64,000 bases of DNA from UTCHB3 sp008363265 (GTDB lineage Bacteria; Bacteroidota; Ignavibacteria; Ignavibacteriales; Ignavibacteriaceae), in assembly GCA_045863055.1 (NCBI GenBank), contig BTUW01000006.1:97050-161049 (forward strand), read 5' to 3'. The first letter of the stretch is position 1. Every line of letters begins with the position of its first letter. The translations under genes were made by a program, and so were the position numbers. Shown here in pieces: positions 50,717-60,824 of the stretch. The notes beneath the pieces were generated by a model. It ran no database searches and was not told where the DNA came from. It was given only the letters and a program-made list of their open reading frames with translations.

Positions 50717-53575
50717 GTGTGCTCAAAACATCAACCCCAACATTCGAACGGATTTGATCTGCAGAGACTGCTCCTGGTCACAGTTGTGGCCATACTCTTC
50801 GGCGCGGTAGCTCCTTTGAACGCCCAGTACTACTATTTCGGGCGGAACAAGGTGCATTATGAGAATTTCGACTGGCGGATTCTTCAGACCGAACATTTCG
50901 ATATCTATTTCGATGCCGATATGCTGCCCATGGCTGAGACAGGTGCCCGGATAGCAGAGGAGGCATTCGGAGTTTTGAAGGAAGACCTGCAGCACACGAT
51001 CACATACCGTATCCCTCTTATATTTTACAATACACACATCCATTTTCAGCAGACGAACATCACCCCCGGGTTCATCCCGGAGGGTGTCGGTGGATTCTTC
51101 GAGTTCATGAAAGGGAGGGTGGTTATCCCTTTCCTTGGATCGGTTGGAAAGTTCAGACACGTGATCTACCATGAACTCACACACGTTTTTATGACTTCAA
51201 AACTTTCCCGGATTTCAAAAGACAGGAAGTGGACAGATACGTACTTTCCTCCGCTTTGGTTTGTGGAAGGGATCGCCGAGTTCTATTCCACCAGGCCAGA
51301 TGCACAGGCGGCCATGGTAATGCGTGACGCTGTGTTGAACAACTATTTCACCGGGATAAAGAATATAAATGCTGTTTACGGCTCTTTCATCATGTACAAA
51401 TTCGGTCAGGCTTTTATGGAATTTGTGCGGGAGAGATACGGCCGCTGGTTCGTTCTCCGCGTACTCGAAAACATCCATCTCTCAGAAGATTTCAACGAAG
51501 TGATCAGCATCACTCTCGGCAAACCGGTGGAACAGATAGACGCTGAGTGGCTGGAACATGAACGGAAAAAGTATTACCCTCTGGTTACCACTCACTCTTC
51601 GAATGCGCTCGCCGCAAAAAAAGTGATCGATGGTGGCTATAATTTTGATCCGAACGTGCTGATCGACTCCCTCAAAAGGAAGTACTACATTGTTTACACC
51701 GCAAACAAAGACGGCTACTCATCCCTTTTCATTACGGAGATGGATTCAACTTTCACAATCGAATTGAATACAGAAAGGGTAATAACCGCCGAACGTGGAC
51801 GTGAGCATGAATCTGTTCATCTTTTTGAGCCGTCTCTCACTGTTTCAAAAGAAGGAATTGCCGCGTTTGTGACAAGATCGGGCGAGAGTGACGTAATTCA
51901 TCTTTACGATCTTCTAAAGAAGCAGGAAGTCTCGAAACTCAGATTTGACGGAATACTTTCAATATCAGACCCTTCCTTTAGCGAAAAGGGGGATATCCTG
52001 TTCCGCGGAATAAATGGTGAGGCCTCCACTGATCTCTATGTCTGGTTCAGAGAAGAGCAGAAACTTAAAAGACTTACTGCAGACAATTTCAATGATGCTT
52101 CACCGGTTCAGGGAAGAACCCCGACTGAGGTGCTGTTCACATCTGACCGTCTGGGAGGTGAATTTTCAGGGGTTAACAATATTTTCTCGATCGATACTGA
52201 ATCCGGAAAGATTTCCGCAGTCACTGCGGCCTCGACAAATTTCGCCTGGCCAAAACTGATCGACGGAGGCAGACGACTTGTTGCAGCCAACGATGCAGAT
52301 GGAGTTTACAACCTTTATGAGATAGACCTTAACAACGGTAACTTTTCCGATACAGCTAAACCTGTCTCAGCCCTTTATTCCGGGCTCGAAACCCCCTATT
52401 CGTACAATGACAGCACATTCTTCTTCACTTCCATTGAGAAACTGACATTTGATATTTATCGATTTAAGCCGGCAAAGAAACCCGGACTGCCTGATATAAT
52501 CAGCCGGACTGGTACTGCCACATTCTCCGAACCGTATCCTGCCCTGGCCAAAGAGGCTAAAAAGGCAGTGGTTGAGTATCAGGAGGAGTACACACTTGAT
52601 TATGCCCAGAGCCAGATATCAACAGATCCGGTTTTCGGTACAAGGGGAGGAGCCGTTCTTTCACTGAGTGATATGCTGGGCGATGACCGCTACTTCATGC
52701 TCCTTTTCAATACTGCAGAAACTCAATCTGATTTCCTTGAGAGCTTCAATATCGATATTTCCCGTCTGAACACGAGGAACCGGACAAACTTTGGGTATGG
52801 CGTTTTCAATTACCGGGGCAGGCGGTACGATCTAAGGGAAAGTGACGAATACTACTACGAAAAAAGTTACGGTACGTATTTCTTCCTTCAGTATCCCTTC
52901 TCATCATTCGACCGGGTTGAAACCTCCATCTCACTCGCGAATGTTAACAAGGATATTATCGGGTTCGGTAACGATCAGCGATCGCTCCTTGTTTCCAACA
53001 GCGTCGCGTACGTCTTCGACAATTCACTTTGGGGTCCAAGCGGGCCGCTTGACGGGATGAGATTCCGCGCGCAACTCGGGATGACACACGATATCCGGTT
53101 CGGGTACGAGAACTATTACAGTTTGATACTTGATTACCGGCACTACCTCAGACTGCTGTACACGACCAGTCTCGCGTTCAGGGGCTCACTTTACTGGAAC
53201 GAAGGCACCACCACCCGCCGTTACGTAGCCGGCGGAAGCTGGGACCTTAGGGGATACCCCCGGTTCGGTCTCAGGGGACAGAAGTTCTGGATGACATCGG
53301 TCGAACTCCGCTTCCCGCTTATTGATCGTGTCGCGCTGCAACTGCCTTTCCTGGGGATGAGTTTCTCCGGTATCAGAGGCGCTTTCTTCTTCGATGCCGG
53401 TTCATTATGGGATAAAACCTACGAGGAGACCATCGGAAGTGTCGGTCTGGGATTCAGGTTCAACCTGTTCAATATCATTGTATTCAGGTATGACATCGGT
53501 AAAAAGATCGAAAACAACTTCAGCCGTTTCCAGGACGGGCTGTTTTACCAGTTCTTTTTTGGGTGGGATTTCTGA
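50717..53575 (+). CDS. Peptidase-MA-like, propeller and outer-membrane barrel protein
   Basis: The 952-residue protein begins with GTG and a signal peptide (LLLVTVVAILFGAVAPLNAQ). A zinc-protease-like domain has HELTH (about residue 154) and the later WFVEGIAEFY glutamate, as in peptidase MA/gluzincins. A TolB-like propeller region (about 300-620) is followed by a beta barrel (about 640-952) similar to surface antigen/BamA type. It is probably outer-membrane located, with periplasmic domains. The function is unknown. It overlaps the next gene by one base. Confidence 0.82.
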   Translation: MCSKHQPQHSNGFDLQRLLLVTVVAILFGAVAPLNAQYYYFGRNKVHYENFDWRILQTEHFDIYFDADMLPMAETGARIAEEAFGVLKEDLQHTITYRIPLIFYNTHIHFQQTNITPGFIPEGVGGFFEFMKGRVVIPFLGSVGKFRHVIYHELTHVFMTSKLSRISKDRKWTDTYFPPLWFVEGIAEFYSTRPDAQAAMVMRDAVLNNYFTGIKNINAVYGSFIMYKFGQAFMEFVRERYGRWFVLRVLENIHLSEDFNEVISITLGKPVEQIDAEWLEHERKKYYPLVTTHSSNALAAKKVIDGGYNFDPNVLIDSLKRKYYIVYTANKDGYSSLFITEMDSTFTIELNTERVITAERGREHESVHLFEPSLTVSKEGIAAFVTRSGESDVIHLYDLLKKQEVSKLRFDGILSISDPSFSEKGDILFRGINGEASTDLYVWFREEQKLKRLTADNFNDASPVQGRTPTEVLFTSDRLGGEFSGVNNIFSIDTESGKISAVTAASTNFAWPKLIDGGRRLVAANDADGVYNLYEIDLNNGNFSDTAKPVSALYSGLETPYSYNDSTFFFTSIEKLTFDIYRFKPAKKPGLPDIISRTGTATFSEPYPALAKEAKKAVVEYQEEYTLDYAQSQISTDPVFGTRGGAVLSLSDMLGDDRYFMLLFNTAETQSDFLESFNIDISRLNTRNRTNFGYGVFNYRGRRYDLRESDEYYYEKSYGTYFFLQYPFSSFDRVETSISLANVNKDIIGFGNDQRSLLVSNSVAYVFDNSLWGPSGPLDGMRFRAQLGMTHDIRFGYENYYSLILDYRHYLRLLYTTSLAFRGSLYWNEGTTTRRYVAGGSWDLRGYPRFGLRGQKFWMTSVELRFPLIDRVALQLPFLGMSFSGIRGAFFFDAGSLWDKTYEETIGSVGLGFRFNLFNIIVFRYDIGKKIENNFSRFQDGLFYQFFFGWDF

Positions 53576-54663
53576 TGAAAAAGATACTTTTTTTGCCTCT
53601 TCTATTCCTCTTCCTGAGCGNNNNNNNNNNCTCTTCGATCAAAATCGAATTAAGAGAGACCCCCGCTGAAGAACCCGTAAACCGGGATATCGACTCACTG
53701 CGATTAACTGGTGAACTGGAGACGTACGGAGGATTGTTCCATAATTCCCTGGTGCCATACCGGGGATGGTTGTTTGTGGCTGAAGGAAGCGGGAGAATAC
53801 ACGCTTTCGATATGGCAACATTGGAGGATGCGGGTTATGCTTCGGTGAGGAATTCGACTGTTGCAGCTCCACCGGTTTTCGTGGGGAATAAAATGTATTA
53901 TCTCTTCCGCAAGAAATTGAATCCGGCACTTCAGCTGGCAAAATACGACATCACACTTGGGAAGGAGGAACTCACCAGGGAGCTCGGCATAGCAGGAGAC
54001 GGCTCACTTTTCGGGGCCGCCGGAGGGCTGATCGTGATCGCCGACCGGAGTATCCACTTCATCGATACCACAGGCGCGGTGACCTCGAATATGCCCCTGG
54101 ATGCTGCTGTTTCCTCGAGGATAACCCAGTCGGGTGAACTGATAATTGCGGGACTTACTGACGGCAGAATTCTCGAACTCAACACTTCCACGAAAACACC
54201 AAACTTCTTCATGACCGGGAAAAGTGAGCCGGTTACATCGTTTCTGCCTGTCGGCGACAATTATATCGTTTGCCTCTATGGTGGGGGGATGGAACTTGTG
54301 GGAAGAGGAGGTTACATTTTCTGGCAGTTGCAGACCGGCCGGATCATCGCGGAACCTGTTATTTTCGGGGGATCAGTTTATACAGGTGACCTCAAGGGAA
54401 TTTTATACAAGATCAATCTGAAGACAGGCGATCTCAAAAACAAGTTTGAAACTGGCGGATTGATAAGCGAAAAAGTGACAGTCGCTGGGCAAAAGATCAT
54501 TCTTCCTGTGGTTGACGGCAGACTCATCCTGATCGATCCCTTTGCGATGAAGGCAATACAAACCATTGAGACCGGGGGCAGAGTAAAAATGCCCGTTGCC
54601 GCAATTGGCAATCGATTATTTGCCGGATGTGACAATAATAGAATTTTGCTGTTCGAATTTTGA
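53575..54663 (+). CDS. PQQ-like beta-propeller lipoprotein, crossed by an assembly gap
   Basis: The ATG at 53575 follows the previous stop. A signal (MKKILFLPLLFLFLS) runs into 10 unknown bases (53621-53630) where the lipobox Cys should lie, so lipidation is inferred. The frame continues after the gap, giving about 362 residues of repeated propeller strands (GWLFVAEGSGRIHAFD, GGLIVIADRSIHFID, GRILELNTSTK, GSVYTGDLKGILYKI). These resemble PQQ/BamB-type repeats. The exact gap length is uncertain. Confidence 0.8.
   Translation: MKKILFLPLLFLFLSXXXXSSIKIELRETPAEEPVNRDIDSLRLTGELETYGGLFHNSLVPYRGWLFVAEGSGRIHAFDMATLEDAGYASVRNSTVAAPPVFVGNKMYYLFRKKLNPALQLAKYDITLGKEELTRELGIAGDGSLFGAAGGLIVIADRSIHFIDTTGAVTSNMPLDAAVSSRITQSGELIIAGLTDGRILELNTSTKTPNFFMTGKSEPVTSFLPVGDNYIVCLYGGGMELVGRGGYIFWQLQTGRIIAEPVIFGGSVYTGDLKGILYKINLKTGDLKNKFETGGLISEKVTVAGQKIILPVVDGRLILIDPFAMKAIQTIETGGRVKMPVAAIGNRLFAGCDNNRILLFEF
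53621..53630 (+). other. Assembly gap (10 N)
   Basis: Ten undetermined bases lie in the signal peptide end of the propeller lipoprotein. The length may be nominal. Confidence 0.99.
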
Positions 54664-54757
54664 AATATTTGTTAATTTTACATTAATTTGCTTTCAGCAT
54701 TTTCTCAGTTTATTAATGTAATCCCGAGCAGCATTTTCTTGCCGGGATAGGGATCTT

Positions 54758-55483
54758 ATGAATATAAACTATATTTGTGAATCGAAAACAGGACTTGTAC
54801 GCGAAACCAACCAGGACTTCGCGGATACCCTGCAGACGAAAGATGGTTTCCTTGCTGTTGTTTGTGACGGTGTGGGTGGAAATAATGGCGGGGAGACTGC
54901 TTCGAGAGTGGCTGTTGAAACAATTGTTCAGTCATTTTCAGAGAACGAAGCGCTCGACCCGGCAGAAAGGCTGAATCTTGCAGTAAGATCTGCAAACACG
55001 AAGATAAATGAAGTCGCCCGTAGCAACCGGGACCTCTCCGGAATGGCAACCACTGTTGTTGCTCTCTACCTCGACAGGGGGAATGCTTATTGGGCATCGG
55101 CAGGCGACTCACGCATTTATTACTTTGACGACGGTGATCTTTACCAGCTGACCAAGGATCATTCTCTTGTTCAGCAGATGATAGATGATGGCCTGCTCAC
55201 TCAGGCGGCCGCTGACAAGCATCCATTCAGGCATGTGATCACACGTGCGATCGGTGAAAGGGTGACTATCGAAGTCGACAGTGGCTCAATGGAAATCGAG
55301 TACAAGCATAACATTAAATTCATGCTTTGCAGTGATGGCGTCAGCGGTCATCTTTCAGCTGATGAAATTGCGGCCCTGTTGAAGCAAAACGACCTTTCCG
55401 AGATCGAATTAAAGCTTTCGAAGCTGGTTGAAGAGAGGGGTGCACATGACAATTACACTTTTATTATAATCAGTAACAAATAG
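54758..55483 (+). CDS. PP2C-family Ser/Thr protein phosphatase
   Basis: The 241-residue protein has the bacterial Stp1/PrpC-type motifs: TNQD near the N terminus, VVCDGVGGNNGGETAS, GDSRIYYFDDG, LCSDGVSGHL and DNYTFIII. It removes phosphate from Ser/Thr with metal ions. The Ser/Thr kinase gene starts ten bases downstream, giving a kinase-phosphatase pair. A hairpin (ATCCCG 54721 with CGGGAT 54748) lies just before the start and could cover the ribosome site. Confidence 0.94.
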   Translation: MNINYICESKTGLVRETNQDFADTLQTKDGFLAVVCDGVGGNNGGETASRVAVETIVQSFSENEALDPAERLNLAVRSANTKINEVARSNRDLSGMATTVVALYLDRGNAYWASAGDSRIYYFDDGDLYQLTKDHSLVQQMIDDGLLTQAAADKHPFRHVITRAIGERVTIEVDSGSMEIEYKHNIKFMLCSDGVSGHLSADEIAALLKQNDLSEIELKLSKLVEERGAHDNYTFIIISNK

Positions 55484-55493
55484 AAGAATCACT

Positions 55494-57401
55494 ATGGTTG
55501 GAGCCATAATCGGCAATTACAAGATCATCTCCAAGCTTGGCGAAGGCGGCATGGGTGTTGTTTACAAGGCACTTGATCTGAAACTCGAGCGTTTCTGTGC
55601 TTTGAAGATCCTGAACGCTCAGACTGCGCAAAGCGCACAGTTCATCGAGCGGTTCAAGAGGGAAGCCAGAAATCAGGCCAAACTCAATCATCCGAACATA
55701 GTCCCGGTATACGGATTTATCGATGAGCAAGGATATCTTGGGATCGCAATGGAATTCATGGATGGGGAGACACTCGAGCAGGTGATCGACCGTAAAGGCA
55801 CACTCGAACTTGGGGAGTCACTGGATATCCTCCAGCAGATTCTCAGAGGTGTCGGCTACGCCCATCAGAAAGGATTTATCCACAGGGATATCAAGCCCTC
55901 CAATGTGATGATAAATGCTGAAGGTGTGGCAAAGATCATGGACTTCGGTATTTCAAAATCGATCTATGAAAAAGGCATAACCAAAACCGGCACAAAGATC
56001 GGCACGCTCCTTTATATGAGTCCCGAGCAGATCAATGCCGAGGAACCGACCAGACAGAGCGACATCTATTCGATAGGCATAACTTTTTATGAGATGCTCT
56101 CAGGCATGACACCTTTCGAGTCGGGTACCGAGTATGAGATAATGCAGGGACACCTGAAGAAACCCGCGCCCAAGCTTTCGGCAGCAATTCCCGGGCTTCC
56201 TTCAATGATCGACAAGATCATCACCAAGGCCCTCGAGAAAGACCAGAACAAAAGGTTCGGCAGCTGTGAGGATTTCAATCAGGAGATCGGTTACGCGCTG
56301 AACATTATCAGGCAGGGCCCTGCACCCACATCATCCCGCTCGCCAATGGAAGAGCAAGACGCCGAGAGGAAGAAGAGATCGTTCAAGTTCGGTATTTACA
56401 CTTTACTCGCATTTCTCGGTCTGATCGGATCGATTTATCTCTTTTACACCCTGATCACCGGATTCCGGGACTCCATCAAGCAGAAAGATGATGGTGGGAT
56501 CGACACGTCGTTCTCCTCCCAAAGCAGTCCTCAGTACCAGGGTGCAAATCCCTTTGAGCGGTTCAATACCGGTGTTTCAGTTAATCTGCGCGCGGCCGAT
56601 TTCGATCAGTCTGGTGCGGGTGTCGCAGTAGGCGACAGTTCGAAGATAATCTACACACTCGACAACGGAACCACTTGGAGGGAGATGACTGCGCCTCAAC
56701 CGGGTGAGCTTAATTCTGTTGCACATGTTCAGGCGCAGGGTTTCCTGATCGGAGGAACTGCCGGGGCTTTATATGCTTTCGTGCCGAGAGATTCGATGAT
56801 CAAAAAACTTACAATTCCCGGTACTGACGATATCATCTCCATCAGAGTGATGACCACAGGCAGGGTTGTGGTTCTTGGCTCCAAAGGGATGCTCCTTATT
56901 TCCGACGATCAGGGTGTAACGTGGAAAAAAGCTACAACCGGCGTTGAAAACAACCTTTATGCTGTAGATTTTATGGACAACAACAATGGTGTTGCTGTGG
57001 GCGACAACGGCACGATAATCCGGACCGAGGACGCGGGAACCACCTGGACTCTTGGCGGTGCCGTGACCGATACTTATCTGAAGGATATCCGGTCACTGGG
57101 TGGCGGTGTGTTCATGCTCGTTGGCGGTGGCGGACAGATATTCAGGTCTCAGGATGGAGGCAGGGAATGGCGCAGGATAGATGTTAACCTGACATCCCCC
57201 CTGATTGCAGTCCGTTTCAATACCGCGACCACGGGAGTGATCATCTCGAACACTGGTGACATCCTCCGGAGTGAGGATGGCGGTGAGAGCTGGAAATATC
57301 AGCCTGCAGTGGCCGGAAGTCTCATCAACTCGGTTACATCAGGGAAAGCAAGACTTTATATGGCAGCCTCCGGCGGAGCGTTGCTTTACATGAATTTTTA
57401 G
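55494..57401 (+). CDS. Ser/Thr protein kinase with membrane helix and YCF48-like propeller
   Basis: The 635-residue protein has a full kinase domain (residues 7-270): GEGGMGVVYKALD, ALKIL lysine, HRDIKPSNVMI, MDFGIS and GTLLYMSPEQ. A membrane helix spans about 298-322. The remaining 270 residues form a propeller with YCF48/BNR repeats (VAVGDSSKIIYTLDNGTTWR, GMLLISDDQGVTWKKAT, GVAVGDNGTIIRTEDAGTTW). The external propeller could sense a ligand. Pairing with the PP2C phosphatase is clear from gene order. Confidence 0.93.
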   Translation: MVGAIIGNYKIISKLGEGGMGVVYKALDLKLERFCALKILNAQTAQSAQFIERFKREARNQAKLNHPNIVPVYGFIDEQGYLGIAMEFMDGETLEQVIDRKGTLELGESLDILQQILRGVGYAHQKGFIHRDIKPSNVMINAEGVAKIMDFGISKSIYEKGITKTGTKIGTLLYMSPEQINAEEPTRQSDIYSIGITFYEMLSGMTPFESGTEYEIMQGHLKKPAPKLSAAIPGLPSMIDKIITKALEKDQNKRFGSCEDFNQEIGYALNIIRQGPAPTSSRSPMEEQDAERKKRSFKFGIYTLLAFLGLIGSIYLFYTLITGFRDSIKQKDDGGIDTSFSSQSSPQYQGANPFERFNTGVSVNLRAADFDQSGAGVAVGDSSKIIYTLDNGTTWREMTAPQPGELNSVAHVQAQGFLIGGTAGALYAFVPRDSMIKKLTIPGTDDIISIRVMTTGRVVVLGSKGMLLISDDQGVTWKKATTGVENNLYAVDFMDNNNGVAVGDNGTIIRTEDAGTTWTLGGAVTDTYLKDIRSLGGGVFMLVGGGGQIFRSQDGGREWRRIDVNLTSPLIAVRFNTATTGVIISNTGDILRSEDGGESWKYQPAVAGSLINSVTSGKARLYMAASGGALLYMNF

Positions 57402-57412
57402 ACGGAATTGAA

Positions 57413-58678
57413 TTGGACAAATTTATAATTAAAGGCGGCAAAGTTCTTAACGGGAAAGTGAAAGCCGGTGGCGCGAAGAACGCCTCGCTAGCGCTTATTC
57501 CTGCCGCGCTTCTCGCTTCGGGAACATCGAAGCTTTTTAACACGCCGGCCCTGAATGATGTTTATACCATGCTCAAACTGGTTCGGCACCTCGGTGTTGA
57601 AGCCACATTTGAGAATGATACCATAACCATGGATACAGCCGGAGTCTCTGTACTTGAAGCACCCTATGAGAATGTAAAGAAGATGCGCGCTTCGGTGTAT
57701 GTGCTCGGTCCGCTTCTGGCCCGGCATGGTTACGCGAAGGTTTCACTGCCGGGCGGATGCGCCTGGGGGCCAAGACCGATAAACCTGCACATTGAAGGCC
57801 TTAAGAAACTCGGTGCCCACATCGATCTTGTTGACGGTTATATCATTGCAAAGGCCAAGCGGCTGAAGGGTAACCGGATCAATTTCGATGTTCCTTCTGT
57901 CGGTGCCACCGGTAATCTCCTAATGGCCGCCGTTCTCGCCAAGGGTGAAACGATCCTTAACAACGCGGCGATGGAACCGGAGATCACCAATCTTGCAGAG
58001 ATGCTGCAGGGGATGGGGGCAAAAATTGAAGGCATCGGAACCCCTATACTCCATATTCAGGGTGTTGACTCCCTGGGTTCTGTTGATGTTCATACGATCC
58101 CTGACAGAATTGAGGCGGGTACTCTTCTTCTTGCAGGCGCGATAACGGGTGGCAGAGTGACTGTTGAGGCTACAAATCCGCTCCACATCTACTCGGTCAT
58201 TGCAAAGATGGAAGAGAGTGGTGTTAAACTGATCTATGACGACACTTCCGTGAGCGTGGACGCGACAGGTATCAGACCTGAAGCGATCAATGTTACAACA
58301 GGTCCGTTCCCCGGATACCCAACTGACATGCAAGCTCAATGGATCGCTTACATGGCGATTGCCAAGGGGGTATCAACCGTTACCGATACGATCTACCGCG
58401 ACCGGTTCACGCATGTTCCAGAGCTCGCGAGGCTTGGTGCAGCGATCGAGGTGAAGGACAACTCGGCAGTTGTGAAAGGGAGCAAGAAGCTCAGCGGTGC
58501 AAAAGTGATGTCGACCGACCTCAGAGCGAGCGCCAGTCTTGTACTCGGCGGGCTTGCAGCGCACGGAACTACAGAAGTGTTGAGGATTTATCACCTCGAC
58601 AGAGGCTACCAGCGCCTTGAGGAGAAGCTGCGGGATCTCGGAGCAGAGATTGAACGAGTCCCGGGTACTGAATATTAA
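57413..58678 (+). CDS. murA: UDP-N-acetylglucosamine 1-carboxyvinyltransferase
   Basis: The 421-residue protein starts with TTG. The PEP-binding catalytic Cys is at 116 in LPGGCAWGPRPINLH. KAGGAKNASLALIPAALLA and FPGYPTDMQAQW are family motifs. It adds enolpyruvate to UDP-GlcNAc, the first step of peptidoglycan synthesis, and would be the fosfomycin target. It is 11 bases from the kinase gene. Confidence 0.96.
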   Translation: MDKFIIKGGKVLNGKVKAGGAKNASLALIPAALLASGTSKLFNTPALNDVYTMLKLVRHLGVEATFENDTITMDTAGVSVLEAPYENVKKMRASVYVLGPLLARHGYAKVSLPGGCAWGPRPINLHIEGLKKLGAHIDLVDGYIIAKAKRLKGNRINFDVPSVGATGNLLMAAVLAKGETILNNAAMEPEITNLAEMLQGMGAKIEGIGTPILHIQGVDSLGSVDVHTIPDRIEAGTLLLAGAITGGRVTVEATNPLHIYSVIAKMEESGVKLIYDDTSVSVDATGIRPEAINVTTGPFPGYPTDMQAQWIAYMAIAKGVSTVTDTIYRDRFTHVPELARLGAAIEVKDNSAVVKGSKKLSGAKVMSTDLRASASLVLGGLAAHGTTEVLRIYHLDRGYQRLEEKLRDLGAEIERVPGTEY

Positions 58679-60809
58679 AAGTGTCCTGAAGGAGTTCCTG
58701 TTATCTTCTTCCGGGGTACTGATCCCTGTGAACCTCATCTTTCTGTTTGTGCCGGTTCTCCGGTATTTCAGCTATGAAACCGCGGTTTTGAATGGAGTCC
58801 TGATAACTTTGTTGTCGGGACTTCTTTATTTTAAGCACTCATCAGAAGATGTAGGGCGTGCCGCTTTTATTAAACAGGTGTTACTGAGCCTTCTTGTACC
58901 TGCTTTTCTCTACCTGATATTCCACCTGTTAAGAGGCGACTGCAGTTTCATCAGCGGACTGAAGTATTATCTTCTATTCACTGTTACCGCCCCGGTGGTT
59001 GGTGCAGGAATCGCCGCGCTGGTGCTGTTGACAGGTTTGAAGTATAAAAAGGCATTTTTCCTGATAATTTTTATTTTACTACTGTTCAACTGGGTTATCG
59101 ACTTCTACCTCTACCCTCAGTTTTACCTCTACAATTCGATATTCACATTCTACCCCGGTGTCATTTATGATGAATTTATTCCCGTCAAAGAAAAAATGAT
59201 CTTTTACCGGTTGGGAATTGTAGCCGTCTCACTCGCTCTGGTGATCCTGGAGCAAAAAATGAGGGAAGAGGCGATGATGAAGAGGTTCTGGTGGGGGATG
59301 ATAATAATGATTGCAGTTCCGGCATTGTCATGGTCGGTCTCCAATTCAGCCGGACTCATAAACATGAAAAATGCTATGACCCGTGAGTTCCGTGACAGTA
59401 TTATCACAGCGCATTTCTTCATTCTTTCTGAAGAGAAGCTTTCTCCGACCGAGCGTTACCTTGTGGCGGTCTCACACGAGATATATTATAATCAGCTTGC
59501 AGAACAATACGGGGTGGAGCCGAAGCGGACACTGGAGTCGATCATATTCAAAGATATTGCTTCCAAAAAGCGGCACCTCGGGGTGGAGAATGCCGATGTT
59601 GCCAAACCATGGCAAGGGGTGGCCTTCACTACAAGAGGCAATCTGGAGAACACACTAAAACACGAACTGGCACATCTTTTCACGGCTGAGTTCGGGTGGG
59701 GACCGTTCAAGGTCGCGGCGTGGTTCGATCCGGGTCTGATCGAAGGTTCCGCCACAGCCGGCGACGGTTTCATCGGAGGGTATGATATTGATGAGTTCAT
59801 GTCGGCTGTTCAAAACTCGAAATACAAGGTTGACCCGCTTGATATCTTCCCCGGGTTCTCATTTTTTGATGTCAATCCTTCACTCGCATACGCCTTAAGC
59901 GGATCACTTTCAAGATTTTTAATTGAAAAATACGGGAAAGTGAAATTCAGAGAGTATCACGCCACAGGTGATGCTGAAACAGTTTACGGTAAACCGGTTG
60001 AAGATTTGCTTGCCGGGTGGGCGAAGGAGACAGAAGGTGTGCAGTCGGATATAACACCCGAAATCCTCGATTTCTTCCTTGAGAGGCAGCCCCTGACAAG
60101 AAAAAGCTGTCCGAGATATTTTGCTGAGACGATGACAGAAGCCGCAAAACTGATCAGTGCGAAGAAATACCGCGAAGCCGCGGAGGTTTATGGGAGCATA
60201 CTTAATTCGAACGATTCATTCGACGCCTTTTCGGGGCGTACAGCCGCGCTGGTTCTTGCCGGTGATGTGAATGAAGCGCTCGCCGGTTTGAGAGCCTACA
60301 GAGTCGACGGCAGAAGTTACAGCATCCGGACGAGATATCAACTACTCCTCTTCAGGGTTGCCACTCTTACAGGCGATACTGCTTTAGCTAGAAAAGCTGA
60401 TCTATGGCTCAGTAACGGGAAGCAACCCGCCTTCATCACCGCCGGGCACAGTTTTGCTGCTCTCCTGCTGAAGCACGGGCAAAACCCATTCCTCTACAAC
60501 ACCATGCCACCCGATGAGCGGCTAAGACTTGCGTCCCGGCTGGCTGAGGAAACGGGCGACACTTCCGCATTTGAGGAGGCTGTCGATCTCGCTTACCGTC
60601 TCTTGTTACCTTTTTCCCCATCGCCCGGTCTGAAGAGGTACATTGACGGACTGACACCAACAGGTAAACTGAAACTTTGCACGGTTATGGCGCGTGCAAA
60701 TGAGCCTGCGGCGGTAACTGAAATACTCGCGACCGTGGATCAAAAAACGCTCCCTTTCGCCCGTGAAAGGTTGAAATATCGTATATTTAAGGCTGTATTT
60801 GAAAAATAA
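58650..60809 (+). CDS. Membrane-bound zinc metalloprotease-like protein with TPR-like tail
   Basis: I prefer the TTG at 58650 (GGAG upstream) over the one at 58617; either overlaps murA. The roughly 719-residue protein has several N-terminal membrane helices (to about residue 240), then a soluble region with HELAHLF and a downstream acidic residue (PGLIEGSATAG), a gluzincin-like active site. About 250 C-terminal residues are helical repeats. The function is unknown. The HExxH architecture is similar to the gene at 50717. Confidence 0.75.
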   Translation: MNESRVLNIKSVLKEFLLSSSGVLIPVNLIFLFVPVLRYFSYETAVLNGVLITLLSGLLYFKHSSEDVGRAAFIKQVLLSLLVPAFLYLIFHLLRGDCSFISGLKYYLLFTVTAPVVGAGIAALVLLTGLKYKKAFFLIIFILLLFNWVIDFYLYPQFYLYNSIFTFYPGVIYDEFIPVKEKMIFYRLGIVAVSLALVILEQKMREEAMMKRFWWGMIIMIAVPALSWSVSNSAGLINMKNAMTREFRDSIITAHFFILSEEKLSPTERYLVAVSHEIYYNQLAEQYGVEPKRTLESIIFKDIASKKRHLGVENADVAKPWQGVAFTTRGNLENTLKHELAHLFTAEFGWGPFKVAAWFDPGLIEGSATAGDGFIGGYDIDEFMSAVQNSKYKVDPLDIFPGFSFFDVNPSLAYALSGSLSRFLIEKYGKVKFREYHATGDAETVYGKPVEDLLAGWAKETEGVQSDITPEILDFFLERQPLTRKSCPRYFAETMTEAAKLISAKKYREAAEVYGSILNSNDSFDAFSGRTAALVLAGDVNEALAGLRAYRVDGRSYSIRTRYQLLLFRVATLTGDTALARKADLWLSNGKQPAFITAGHSFAALLLKHGQNPFLYNTMPPDERLRLASRLAEETGDTSAFEEAVDLAYRLLLPFSPSPGLKRYIDGLTPTGKLKLCTVMARANEPAAVTEILATVDQKTLPFARERLKYRIFKAVFEK

Positions 60810-60824
60810 ACCGGATATTAACTT

